A stretch of DNA of 64,000 nt from Pseudomonadota bacterium (GTDB taxonomy: Bacteria; Pseudomonadota; Gammaproteobacteria; Burkholderiales; Rhodocyclaceae): contig JAGTRU010000006.1 in assembly GCA_018261905.1 (NCBI GenBank), positions 216,940 through 280,939 of the forward strand, in the 5' to 3' direction. The position numbers and the translations under genes were made by a program. The notes beneath the pieces were generated by a model that was given only the letters and a program-made list of their open reading frames with translations, ran no database searches and was not told where the DNA came from. Each line of letters starts with the position of its first letter. The stretch's first letter is position 1. This document shows, piece after piece, positions 42,426-50,175 of the stretch.

Positions 42426-43159
42426 GCGAACCGTCCGAGCCGTCCACCGGGGCCGACGCCGTTGACCGCCCGCCACCTTCTCGGGAAAGCCCGCGCATCC
42501 CCGACTATTTGCAAAAATTCTACTGGTGGGCCTACCTCAGTCCGTGGGCGGTGCGCCTGTTCGAGCGGGAATGGCTGGTCAATCTGATTTTGTGGGGCAA
42601 TTACGGTCGTTTGCGGGATGCGGTGTTGGCCGAATTGGGCCAGAGCAGCGCGCAAAACGTGCTGCAGATCGCCTGCGTCTATGGCGATTTCACTCGGCGC
42701 CTGGTCAGCCAGCTGGGGACGGCGGGGCGCCTCGATGTTGTCGATGTGGCGCCCATTCAGCTCGCCAATCTGCGGCGCAAGCTGGCGGCCGATGCGCGAT
42801 TGCGGCTCAGTCTGCAGGATGCCAGCGCCCTCTGCTTTGCCGGGGCAAGCTTCGATTCGACGGTGCTCTTTTTCCTGCTTCACGAACAGCCGGCCGGCGT
42901 CCGGGCGGCGACCCTGGCCGAGGCGGTGCGAGTAACCCGGCCGGGCGGGCGGATCGTCATCGTCGATTATCATCGACCGGTGGCGAGCCATCCCTTGCGC
43001 TACCTGATGCGCGGTGTGCTGCATGCCCTCGAGCCCTTCGCCCTTGATCTCTGGCGCCAGGAAATTGCCGAGTTTCTGCCCGCCGGATGGACGCCGGCGG
43101 CTATCGAAAAGACGACTTCCTTCGGCGGTCTCTACCAGAAAGTGGTGATCAGGGTTTAG
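42419..43159 (+). CDS. rquA: Rhodoquinone biosynthesis methyltransferase-like enzyme RquA
   Basis: This is about 246 aa, class I SAM-dependent methyltransferase fold. The core IPDYLQKFYWWAYLSPWAVR, FEREWLVNLILWGNYGRLRD and LFFLLHEQPAGVRAATLAEA, ending TTSFGGLYQKVV, are typical of RquA, needed with ubiquinone for rhodoquinone in bacteria. The usual SAM-binding Gly-rich loop is replaced by IACVYGDFT, the VYG form reported for RquA. The start is uncertain: TTG 42419 overlaps the previous stop with a poly-G stretch upstream, while ATG 42389 in the same frame is an alternative. Rhodoquinone would allow fumarate reduction under low oxygen. I am fairly sure of the family but have not verified it by search. 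Confidence 0.8.
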   Translation: MLSEPSEPSTGADAVDRPPPSRESPRIPDYLQKFYWWAYLSPWAVRLFEREWLVNLILWGNYGRLRDAVLAELGQSSAQNVLQIACVYGDFTRRLVSQLGTAGRLDVVDVAPIQLANLRRKLAADARLRLSLQDASALCFAGASFDSTVLFFLLHEQPAGVRAATLAEAVRVTRPGGRIVIVDYHRPVASHPLRYLMRGVLHALEPFALDLWRQEIAEFLPAGWTPAAIEKTTSFGGLYQKVVIRV

Positions 43160-43174
43160 CCGCCGGCGCCGACA

Positions 43175-43522
43175 TCAACCCCAGAAAGCGCCGCTCTCGT
43201 CCGTGTCGAGGAGTCGGATCAGCTTGTCCAGATCGCGCTCCGGTTTGCCCGGGTAAATCTGCCAGGTCTCGCTCTGGCCGAGTTTCGGGCGGTACAGGGT
43301 CCAGGTTCCGGAGGCCAGGTTGAAACGAAAACGCGCCACCGGCAGGCGGGTCCATACCCCGGCCTGCCGAAAGTGGGGGCGCGACTCGCTGAGGGTGACG
43401 CTTTCGCCGTCGAATTCGATCTCCAGCCTGATCTTGTCGCGTCGCTCGGGCGGCAGCCTGCCGGCACAGTAAGCGGTGAGCTTGGTCTGGATCAGATGCC
43501 GGGTCAGGATGGGGAGCGACAT
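43175..43522 (-). CDS. DUF3024-family protein
   Basis: This is a 115-aa protein, convergent with rquA (15 bp apart). It shows the DUF3024 pattern: FDGESVTLSESRPHFRQ, then PVARFRFNLASGTWTLYRPK and WQIYPGKPERDLDKLIRLLD. No function is established for the family. The ATG at 43522 has GGTGA-like weak upstream sequence; the ORF ends at TAG near 43175. Confidence 0.75.
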   Translation of the reverse strand: MSLPILTRHLIQTKLTAYCAGRLPPERRDKIRLEIEFDGESVTLSESRPHFRQAGVWTRLPVARFRFNLASGTWTLYRPKLGQSETWQIYPGKPERDLDKLIRLLDTDESGAFWG

Positions 43523-43654
43523 GCGCGGCGTGAGAAAATGCGGGGGGTCTCATCCTAGCGCAGTTGTCGATATATCACCATGGAATATTGTCGTTGGCGA
43601 TGGCAAGCCGGTTGGGCGGGGATGCTGTATAAGATAAAGTATTGGCCGACCCCG

Positions 43655-43812
43655 GAAACCTTACCGCGGAGTCGCAAAGGAGCAGAGAAGATCGTGAGAG
43701 CAGCCGCTTGCTTCGTTTATGGGGTTTTGCCGGAAGGCGCGCCAAATAATCCCGGCAAGTCTCTGCTTTTCCTCTGCGTCTCCGCATCTCTGCGGTTCAA
43801 TTGCGTTTTCTA
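43655..43812 (+). repeat. Dispersed repeat, copy B
   Basis: This plus-strand copy corresponds to 32661-32811 block by block: GAAACCTTACCGCGGAG, AGAAGATCGTGAGAGCAG, GTTTATGGGG, CCGGAAGG and a 3' end TTCAATTGCGTTTTCTAG. It fills most of the 357-bp gap between the DUF3024 gene (start 43522) and the arginase gene (start 43880). The rest of the gap, 43523-43654, shows no gene. Confidence 0.75.
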
Positions 43813-43879
43813 GACTGAATGATGGAGTTCCGGTTTTGGTGATGGTTTATTTCCTTGCTTTGTCTTGTCGTCGCCCCGC

Positions 43880-44797
43880 ATGAGCGTTGTTGCCCTGAAA
43901 AGGAATAGGCGCCTCCGGATCATCGGTGCGGCCAGCGGGATCGGGGCCCAGGATGCCGGTTGCGCCGATGGTCCGGTAGCTTTCCATCGGTCCCAGGCCT
44001 GGCACCAGATCGCACATCATCCGCAGCTCGATTGGGGCCGAACCCTGTTTGTCGGGGGCGGAGAAGGCGCTACGCCGGTGTCGCGGATTGCCGAACTGTG
44101 CCGGCAACTGGCCGCCGAGGTCGGTCTGGCGCTGAGCGAAAATGCCTTCCCGCTGGTCATCGGCGGCGACCATTCGGTGGCCATCGGTACCTGGGGCGGC
44201 GTCGCGCGTTTGGTCGGCGAACCGCTCGGCATGCTCTGGATCGACGCCCATCTCGACAGCCACACGCCGGAAACGAGCTACTCCGGGGCCATTCACGGCA
44301 TGCCGCTGGCCTGCCTGCTGGGGCGGGGCGACAAGCGCCTGCTCCATATCGGGCTGCCCGGCGCCCAGCTCAGCGCAGCGCACTGCGTGGTGTTGGGGGC
44401 GCGCAGTTACGAGCCGGAAGAACGGAGCTTCCTCGCCGAGCGGGGCGTGCGCATCATCGATCAGGAAGAGATTGGGCGCCGCGGCTTTGCCGCTTGCCGG
44501 GCCGAGGCGCTGGCCATCGTCGCCGGCGCCGCGGCCGGTTTCGGCGTGACCCTCGATCTCGATGCCCTCGATCCGCAACTGGCGCCCGGTGTCGGCAGCC
44601 CGGAGCCGGATGGACTGGGCGCCACCGAACTGCGCGCCCTGTTGCAGCGCCTGGCCGGCATGCCCGGCCTGCGGGCGCTGGAAATTGCCGAATACAATCC
44701 GGACCGGGATCAACTCGGTCTGACCGCCAAACTGATCGCCGACCTGATCGGTGCTTTCTTGCCCGTCGTCGCCAGTCGTCCAGAGAATCACGCATGA
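43880..44797 (+). CDS. rocF: Arginase/agmatinase-family ureohydrolase
   Basis: This is a 305-aa binuclear manganese hydrolase. Metal-ligand motifs: GGDHSVAIGTWGG (about residues 96-108), WIDAHLDSHTPETSYSG (DAHxD, about 122-138) and TLDLDALDPQLAPGVGS (DxDxxDP, about 221-237). An internal EIAEYNPDRDQLGLTAKL closes the domain. Substrate is probably arginine, but the family includes other guanidino hydrolases. The ATG at 43880 is preferred to an in-frame TTG 15 bp earlier. The 3' end overlaps the DnaJ-like gene by ATGA. Confidence 0.9.
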   Translation: MSVVALKRNRRLRIIGAASGIGAQDAGCADGPVAFHRSQAWHQIAHHPQLDWGRTLFVGGGEGATPVSRIAELCRQLAAEVGLALSENAFPLVIGGDHSVAIGTWGGVARLVGEPLGMLWIDAHLDSHTPETSYSGAIHGMPLACLLGRGDKRLLHIGLPGAQLSAAHCVVLGARSYEPEERSFLAERGVRIIDQEEIGRRGFAACRAEALAIVAGAAAGFGVTLDLDALDPQLAPGVGSPEPDGLGATELRALLQRLAGMPGLRALEIAEYNPDRDQLGLTAKLIADLIGAFLPVVASRPENHA

Positions 44798-45795
44798 AAA
44801 ACAATCCCTACACCGTTCTCGGGGTTTCCCGCACGGCCGGGCCGGCCGAATGGAAGCGCGCCTATCGCCGCCTGGCCATGCGCTGGCACCCGGATCGCAA
44901 CGACCATCCGGAGGCGACCGAGCGTTTCAAGGAAATTCGTGCCGCCTATGACCAGTTGGCAGCACTCGACAGCAAGGAAGAGGTCATCAGCGGCGCCCAC
45001 GACGAGGCGGAACCGGAAGAAGCGGCGGCCAAGGCGGCCGATATCCGCTTGAACCTCGAACTCAGTCTCGAAGAAGCCGCCGCCGGTTGCCGCAAGAACG
45101 TCCATTATGCGCGCGGCAAGCCCTGTCCGACCTGCCAGGGGAGCGGCGAGGCCGGCATTTCGCGGACCACTTTCTGTGCCACCTGCCATGGCAGCGGTCG
45201 GGTCCGCGATGGCCAGCGCACCTTGCAGCCCTGTGCCGACTGCGGCGGACGCGGCTTTTTCACCGAGCGCAGTTGCCGGGATTGCGGTGGTAGCGGTCGC
45301 CAGACGACCGAGGTCAAACTGAAAATCACCGTGCCGCCCGGCATGCTGCCCGGCGACGAACTGCGCCTCAGCGGCCAGGGCGAGGCCGGCGGGCAGAATG
45401 TACTGCCCGGCGACCTCTACCTGACCATCATCATTCAGGCCCACCCGCTGTACCAGCTACGCGAGCGTAACCTGCATTTCAGCATGCCGGTCAGCGCACT
45501 GGCCATGCTGGCCGGCGGCGACATCGAATTGCCCTCGCTGTTCGGCCGGCTCAAGCACAGCCTCGAGGCCGGGGCGACGGAAATCCGTGAACTGCGCCTG
45601 CTCGGCAAGGGCTATCCCGGGCGGGGAAAGACGCCGGCCGGCGATTTGATCGTCAGTTTGCAGCCGGTCTTCCCGCAGCGTCTCGATGCCCGGCAACGCA
45701 AGTTGTTGTTGCAGGCCAATGCGGCGCTGATGGACAAGGCGGCGGAAAGCCTGCCGGAAATCGTTGCCTGGCGGCAGGAAAACGGCTTGAGCTGA
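44794..45795 (+). CDS. DnaJ-like co-chaperone lacking the G/F linker
   Basis: This is a 333-aa protein. J domain, residues about 3-65, with HPD at 32-34 (RWHPDRN). Where DnaJ has its Gly/Phe linker, this protein has a short acidic/Ala-rich segment (HDEAEPEEAAAKAADIR). Four CxxCxGxG zinc motifs follow (CPTCQGSG, CATCHGSG, CADCGGRG, CRDCGGSG), then the C-terminal substrate-binding domains (LKITVPPGMLPGDELRLSG, IELPSLFGRLKHSLEAG). It overlaps the arginase gene by 4 bp. It is probably an accessory DnaJ (CbpA/DnaJ-like) rather than the main DnaJ of a dnaK operon. Confidence 0.85.
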   Translation: MKNNPYTVLGVSRTAGPAEWKRAYRRLAMRWHPDRNDHPEATERFKEIRAAYDQLAALDSKEEVISGAHDEAEPEEAAAKAADIRLNLELSLEEAAAGCRKNVHYARGKPCPTCQGSGEAGISRTTFCATCHGSGRVRDGQRTLQPCADCGGRGFFTERSCRDCGGSGRQTTEVKLKITVPPGMLPGDELRLSGQGEAGGQNVLPGDLYLTIIIQAHPLYQLRERNLHFSMPVSALAMLAGGDIELPSLFGRLKHSLEAGATEIRELRLLGKGYPGRGKTPAGDLIVSLQPVFPQRLDARQRKLLLQANAALMDKAAESLPEIVAWRQENGLS

Positions 45796-45855
45796 CGGCG
45801 GGCGGTTTTATTCCCCAGCGCCGGTCGTTGCCTGCAGGATCCCCTGCTGGCGCAG

Positions 45856-46173
45856 CTAGGCCTTGTAGGCTTTCATCACCGGCCGACCGAGCATGGTTTC
45901 GGCGAGCAGGCGTTTTTCGTAGATGAACATCGCCATGGCCTCGTCCATCGCCTGCCGAGCTGGCGCGATCAAGGCGTGGTAGTCGTCGCCGAAAAGCCGG
46001 CCCGGACGTTCCTTGACGGCATCGTAGAGGACGGCGATGACGGCCTTTTCGTCCTCGTTCATCTTGCACTTGCCGTCGAGAATCTTGAGCATGACGGTGG
46101 TCGTGCAGTCGATGTGCACGGGGTCGGTGAGATGCTGTTCAGCCCAGCGGGCGGCGGGGTGTTGCGGGTTCAT
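45856..46173 (-). CDS. Hypothetical protein
   Basis: This is a 105-aa protein from ATG 46173 (MNPQHPAARWAEQHLTDPVH), with AGGCAGG upstream; a longer reading to 46200 is weaker. A conserved-looking pair CTTTVMLKILDGKCK includes two cysteines 13 residues apart. The rest is helical (YDAVKERPGRLFGDDYHALI, AMDEAMAMFIYEKRLLAETM). I do not recognise the family. It converges with the DnaJ-like gene, 60 bp away. Confidence 0.6.
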   Translation of the reverse strand: MNPQHPAARWAEQHLTDPVHIDCTTTVMLKILDGKCKMNEDEKAVIAVLYDAVKERPGRLFGDDYHALIAPARQAMDEAMAMFIYEKRLLAETMLGRPVMKAYKA

Positions 46174-46249
46174 CAAGACCTGCCTTGTCGGGTTTGCCAC
46201 AGACGATTGCGGCGTTGTTCAAACCGAGCAAAAAAGGCGCCAGGCTGGC

Positions 46250-46795
46250 TCAGGCGGCGGGCTGCGGGTTGAATCCGTAACGCCGGGGGAGGTCGGCCGC
46301 GGCGATTTTTTCGAGCGGCAGGTGGTGCCAGAAAATGCCGGCGCTACCGTCTTCCAGTAGGGCCATGAAGGCCGTCTCAGTGGCGGCCTGGCCATGACTG
46401 TCGCAGCATTCGGCGAGAAATTGCGTCAGGTCGCGGTCATCGAGCAGGCCGATGCCGAGTTCGCTGTCGAGCAGCAGGCTGCCCTCGCCATCGAGAAAAA
46501 CCGCGCGCACGGCACCGGCCGGCTGGCCGGTATGACTGACGAAGCCGTCGTCAGCGCGGCGGAAGATCCAGGGCGTGCAGGCGAGGGTGACGAACACCCG
46601 TTGCGGTCCGTTCTGCAGAAACCAGCAGCCTGCTTCATCGACCCCGTACTGGCGGTTGATGAAGGCAATCAGGCCGCGGTGCGTGACGCGCTCGCCCTGC
46701 AATCGCCAGTCGCCCCGCCGGTCGAGCGACAACCAGTCGTAACAGGCGGGGACATTGGGCCACTTGGCAATGGCAGAGAGATCGGGAGTAGGCAT
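46250..46795 (-). CDS. Conserved hypothetical protein (DUF2946-like?)
   Basis: This is a 181-aa soluble protein starting MPTPDLSAIAKWPNVPACYD. It carries WLSLDRRGDWRLQGERVTH and DEAGCWFLQNGPQRVFVTLA, motifs I associate with a betaproteobacterial family of uncharacterised proteins that I think is named DUF2946, though I am not sure of the name. No membrane segment, signal or catalytic motif is visible. The start at ATG 46795 is preferred over a TTG two codons earlier. It is preceded by a partial dispersed repeat and separated by 76 bp from the next minus-strand gene. Confidence 0.6.
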   Translation of the reverse strand: MPTPDLSAIAKWPNVPACYDWLSLDRRGDWRLQGERVTHRGLIAFINRQYGVDEAGCWFLQNGPQRVFVTLACTPWIFRRADDGFVSHTGQPAGAVRAVFLDGEGSLLLDSELGIGLLDDRDLTQFLAECCDSHGQAATETAFMALLEDGSAGIFWHHLPLEKIAAADLPRRYGFNPQPAA

Positions 46796-46813
46796 GGGCA
46801 ATTATCAAAAATT

Positions 46814-46860
46814 CCTTAACGCAGAGTTGCAACGGAGTAGAGAAGAACGTGAAAACAGCG
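46814..46860 (+). repeat. Dispersed repeat, partial copy C
   Basis: CCTTAACGCAGAGTTGCA and AGTAGAGAAGAACGTGAA match the first ~47 bp of copy B (43660-43706) with roughly eight differences. Similarity ends there, so this is a truncated copy between two minus-strand genes. Confidence 0.65.
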
Positions 46861-46913
46861 ACAGTATGTACCTCCCCGGCGCGGCATACACAAGCCGATC
46901 GCCGAGGGCGGCT

Positions 46914-48266
46914 TCAGGCGTACTGCGCCCGTTTTTCGATCAAGGTACTGAGCATGGCCTCGCCGACGGCGAGTGGGTAATCGGCCGGCAAGCGGGCGGT
47001 GAGCTGGTGTGCCAACTGGTTGGATTCGCCGACCATGCTGGAAATGAAGCGCAGGCGGGCTGCCGTGGTGCGACAGGGAGCGTAGCCGGTACTCAGGGGT
47101 TCGCAGGGCATGCCGACGCCGAGGCTCGGCAGGTGGCGGGCCAGTGACAGGAAGGGGCCCAGCATCTGTTGCTTGGCGAGGTCGATATAGGTGGGGTCGG
47201 CATCGGCATAGGCGAGATCGGTGAGCAGCAGGATGGTCCAGTAATGCAGGTTGCCGAGCCAGGCCAGGCTGAGGGCCAGCGGGTCCTTGATCTGCTGGGC
47301 GTGGCCGACGAAGGCGCTGGGATTGGTGGCGAGCGGCAGGCTTGGGTAGGCCGGGTCGCCCGGGGACAGCGACCAGATATTTTTGATTCCCTTGAATCCT
47401 TCGTGCGTGCCGAGAAAAAGGCTCTTGAAAAACTGGAAGTGATTGTCTTCGCCTTCGCGCTTGATCTCTTCGAGCTTGGCCAGCCACGGTTTCATTTGTC
47501 CCGACCGCTTGGGGGTGTTGCCGATGTATTCCTGCAGGGTCTGAATGATCCTGTCGTACAGACTGCCGACATGATTGGGCCGGGTGCTGCTACCGAGGAC
47601 GCGATCCAGTTGATCGAGGAACTGCTGTTCGGCCGGACTCGCGTTCTGGCTGCGTGTCAGCCCGGCGACCGGGGCCTCGGTATAGACATACTTGGCCAGG
47701 GCGGCCTGGGTGAGCGGCTCGAGATTGAATTCGAAGGGGTAGATGTCCGGCTGGTAGGGGAAATCCTGGCGGACCAGGTGCGGCGAAGCATCGAGCGCCA
47801 CCAGCAGCGCATTGACCTGGCCGAGATGCTGCATCTCCTGGATGGCAACGCCCAGCAGATCATGCGAATTCGGGTTGCCATAGCCGGCGATGGCGGCGTA
47901 GGCGGGCTTCAGCGAGAAGGCGCCGTACAGGTACTGGACCATCAGCGCGTGTTCGACTTCGGCGGCTTCGCGCAGCAGGCGAACGAGCTCGACATAGGCA
48001 TCGGCAAAGTCGCGCACGATATGGCCGACGGCCAGGGTCGGCGTCGGGCGTTCGCTGATCGGCATGGTCTTCAGTGCGGCGTCGGCCGCGAAAGCGTTCG
48101 TCCCGCTCAGCAAATAGGCGGCGGACAGGGTCATGCCGTGGCTGCTCAGGGCCTGGAGAAAGGCTCGTCGTTCAGCCTGTTCAAGCCCGTCACCCGGTTC
48201 GAGAACCCGGACGCCGGAAGCTTTGCGGCGGCCGGGGAGAAAACTGCTGTCCTTGGTATTGTCCAT
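46914..48266 (-). CDS. Ferritin-like domain protein with Tat-type signal
   Basis: This is a 450-aa protein from ATG 48266, which has AGGAG upstream. The N-terminus carries a twin-arginine motif (ERRAFLQALSSHG, Arg33-Arg34) followed by a hydrophobic stretch and an AFAADA cleavage-like site, so export by Tat is likely. The ferritin-like diiron helices appear in LREAAEVEHALMVQYLYGAF, GVAIQEMQHLGQVNALLVAL and EIKREGEDNHFQFFKSLFLG, giving E, ExxH and ExxxH-like ligands. This resembles the VioB N-terminal ferritin-like family of unknown substrate. A cofactor-loaded exported diiron protein is the inference. Confidence 0.72.
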   Translation of the reverse strand: MDNTKDSSFLPGRRKASGVRVLEPGDGLEQAERRAFLQALSSHGMTLSAAYLLSGTNAFAADAALKTMPISERPTPTLAVGHIVRDFADAYVELVRLLREAAEVEHALMVQYLYGAFSLKPAYAAIAGYGNPNSHDLLGVAIQEMQHLGQVNALLVALDASPHLVRQDFPYQPDIYPFEFNLEPLTQAALAKYVYTEAPVAGLTRSQNASPAEQQFLDQLDRVLGSSTRPNHVGSLYDRIIQTLQEYIGNTPKRSGQMKPWLAKLEEIKREGEDNHFQFFKSLFLGTHEGFKGIKNIWSLSPGDPAYPSLPLATNPSAFVGHAQQIKDPLALSLAWLGNLHYWTILLLTDLAYADADPTYIDLAKQQMLGPFLSLARHLPSLGVGMPCEPLSTGYAPCRTTAARLRFISSMVGESNQLAHQLTARLPADYPLAVGEAMLSTLIEKRAQYA

Positions 48267-48725
48267 GATCGTTGGCTCCTGGCGGTTAGGTTGTCGATCC
48301 CGAGATGTGGCCTGCTCGGGAATCCCGGCGGCTGGCCATCGGCTCGAGAGGGGGAGCACGAGGCATGCCAATTCCATGGACGAGGCCTCCCCGCGACCCG
48401 GCCGATGTCGTCAGGTCCGGCCATGGGTCAGCCCAAGCTCAGCTATCGCGCCCTCTCGTCACGGCAAAAACGAATCCCGCTTGGCGGCCGGTCGCTCGGT
48501 CCGCAGCCAAAATTGCGGTTGTGGCCACGCTATTGGGGAATCCGGCCAGAGGGCCATGGGCGCCACGCCGTCGGATTTATCTGACCCTATTCACCCGCTA
48601 CTGCGTATATATCAGAATTTCATATTTCAATACGATAGTGCTCAAGAGGTCTGTGGTTTGGGGGGCAAACCGACTTGTCTCCCTGCCGGCTCCAAAAACC
48701 TGCAGAAGAAAGGCGAGCGACTATC
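48267..48725. other. 459-bp intergenic region, no gene identified
   Basis: This divergent gap lies between the ferritin-like gene (minus) and the sigma-54-type regulator (plus). Several short frames exist but none has a good start or known motif. A locally AT-rich part (48590-48650, containing TATATATCAGAATTTCATA) is the likely promoter region. I find no convincing -24/-12 element or terminator. Confidence 0.6.
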
Positions 48726-50147
48726 ATGAACTCCATCCTTATCGTCGAAGATGACGAGCTACTGGCCGACAACATCAGCGTCTATCTGACGCGTAACCAG
48801 TGGCAAACCCATGTCGCGCACAGCACGGAGGACGCCCTGACGAAGCTTGAGAGCGTTCACCCCGACATGATTTTGACCGATCACAAGTTGCCCGGGAAAA
48901 GTGGCCTTGAATTGATCTCCGGAGCCCATGCCATCGCTCCCCACATCAAGTCGATCATGATGACCGGGGAAGGCGGCATCGAGGTGGCGGTCGGGGCGAT
49001 GAAAGCCGGGGCCTTCGACTACCTGACAAAACCAATATCCCTGGCCCATCTCAAGGTTGTCTTGAACAATGCCCTCGCTCAGGCGCAACGCGACAAGCCG
49101 CTTTCCGAGCTGGCGCGCCGCCCCTCGCCGGACCTGGTGGTGGGCAAGTCGCAGGCGGCGATCATAGGCGAATCACCGGCCATGCTGGCCACCAAGGCTC
49201 GCCTGCAACATGTGCTGGAGGCGGAAAAGGCGATCAACGACCACGATCTGCCAGCCATCCTGATTACCGGTGAAACCGGGACCGGCAAGGAATTGCTGGC
49301 GCGGGCGGTACACTTCGACGGGGTGCGGAGGAGGGGACCTTTTGTCGAGATCAATTGCGCCTCGCTGCCGCCCAACCTGCTCGAAGCAGAACTGTTTGGT
49401 CATGAGCGGGGTTCCTTTACCGATGCCAAGGAGCGGCGCATCGGCCTGGTTGAAGCAGCCGACGGCGGTACCCTGTTCCTCGATGAAATCGGTGAAGTGG
49501 ACCTTTCGATCCAAGCCAAGCTGCTGAAGGTGCTCGAGGAAAAGAGCGTGCGGCGGCTCGGCAGTGTGCGCGAGCAGAGCGTCAATATCCGCATCATCAG
49601 TGCGACCAATCGGGATCTGGAAAAATTGGTGCGCGAGGGGCGCTTCCGCAGCGATCTCTACTTCCGGCTGCGCGTCGTCACCCTCAGCATGCCGCCGTTG
49701 CGTAACGGCGGCGACGACATCCTGCGCCTGGCCAACTTCTATCTGGAGAGTCATGGCCGGCGCTATGGCAAAGCGCAACTGCGTTTTACTGCCGAAGCCG
49801 AGCAATTGATGCTGAACTACTCATGGCCGGGCAATGTCCGGGAAATGCGCAACATGTTGGAGCAAACCGTGTTGTTGGCGCCGGATGACTGGATTACGCC
49901 TGACCAATTGGCGATTTGTCCCGGATTGCTGCGCGACGACCGCCGCCAGGAAGAAATGGTGGATGACGAGGCTGCTGAGGTGGCCTGGGGGGGCACCAAG
50001 ATTGCCGACCTGGAGCGGGAAATGGTCAGCAAGGCATTGGCCAAGACCGACTGGAACTTATCCAAGTCGGCGCGATTGCTCGGTTTGTCGCGCGATATTC
50101 TGCGCAACCGGGTTGCCAAATACGGGATTCTGCGCCCCGCCGACTAA
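48726..50147 (+). CDS. Sigma-54-dependent-type response regulator (NtrC family)
   Basis: This is a 473-aa protein with three domains. Receiver (1-120): acidic pocket VEDDELL, phospho-acceptor Asp52 in ILTDHKLPGKSG, Lys in DYLTKP. AAA+ (about 165-395): Walker A GETGTGKELLA near 180-188, GSFTDA (229-234) in place of the canonical GAFTGA sigma-54 contact loop, Walker B GGTLFLDEIGE, and R-finger region FRSDLYFRLRVVTL. Fis-type HTH at the C-terminus (EREMVSKALAKTDWNLSKSA, then ARLLGLSRDILRNRVAKYGI). It converges with the hybrid kinase gene. Whether the GSFTDA loop still opens sigma-54 promoters is uncertain. Confidence 0.9.
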   Translation: MNSILIVEDDELLADNISVYLTRNQWQTHVAHSTEDALTKLESVHPDMILTDHKLPGKSGLELISGAHAIAPHIKSIMMTGEGGIEVAVGAMKAGAFDYLTKPISLAHLKVVLNNALAQAQRDKPLSELARRPSPDLVVGKSQAAIIGESPAMLATKARLQHVLEAEKAINDHDLPAILITGETGTGKELLARAVHFDGVRRRGPFVEINCASLPPNLLEAELFGHERGSFTDAKERRIGLVEAADGGTLFLDEIGEVDLSIQAKLLKVLEEKSVRRLGSVREQSVNIRIISATNRDLEKLVREGRFRSDLYFRLRVVTLSMPPLRNGGDDILRLANFYLESHGRRYGKAQLRFTAEAEQLMLNYSWPGNVREMRNMLEQTVLLAPDDWITPDQLAICPGLLRDDRRQEEMVDDEAAEVAWGGTKIADLEREMVSKALAKTDWNLSKSARLLGLSRDILRNRVAKYGILRPAD

Positions 50148-50150
50148 GGG

Positions 50151-50164
50151 CGCCGCAAGCGGCG
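50151..50164. terminator. GC hairpin between convergent signalling genes
   Basis: CGCCGC-AA-GCGGCG is a perfect 6-bp stem immediately after the regulator stop and before the kinase stop. There is no T-tract on either side, so a bidirectional terminator is only possible. Confidence 0.3.
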
Positions 50165-50175
50165 ACCAGTGCCGG

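Noticed and set aside
47169..48584. 471-residue plus-strand frame across the ferritin-like gene
   Set aside because: The minus strand encodes the diiron motifs and has a good ribosome site.
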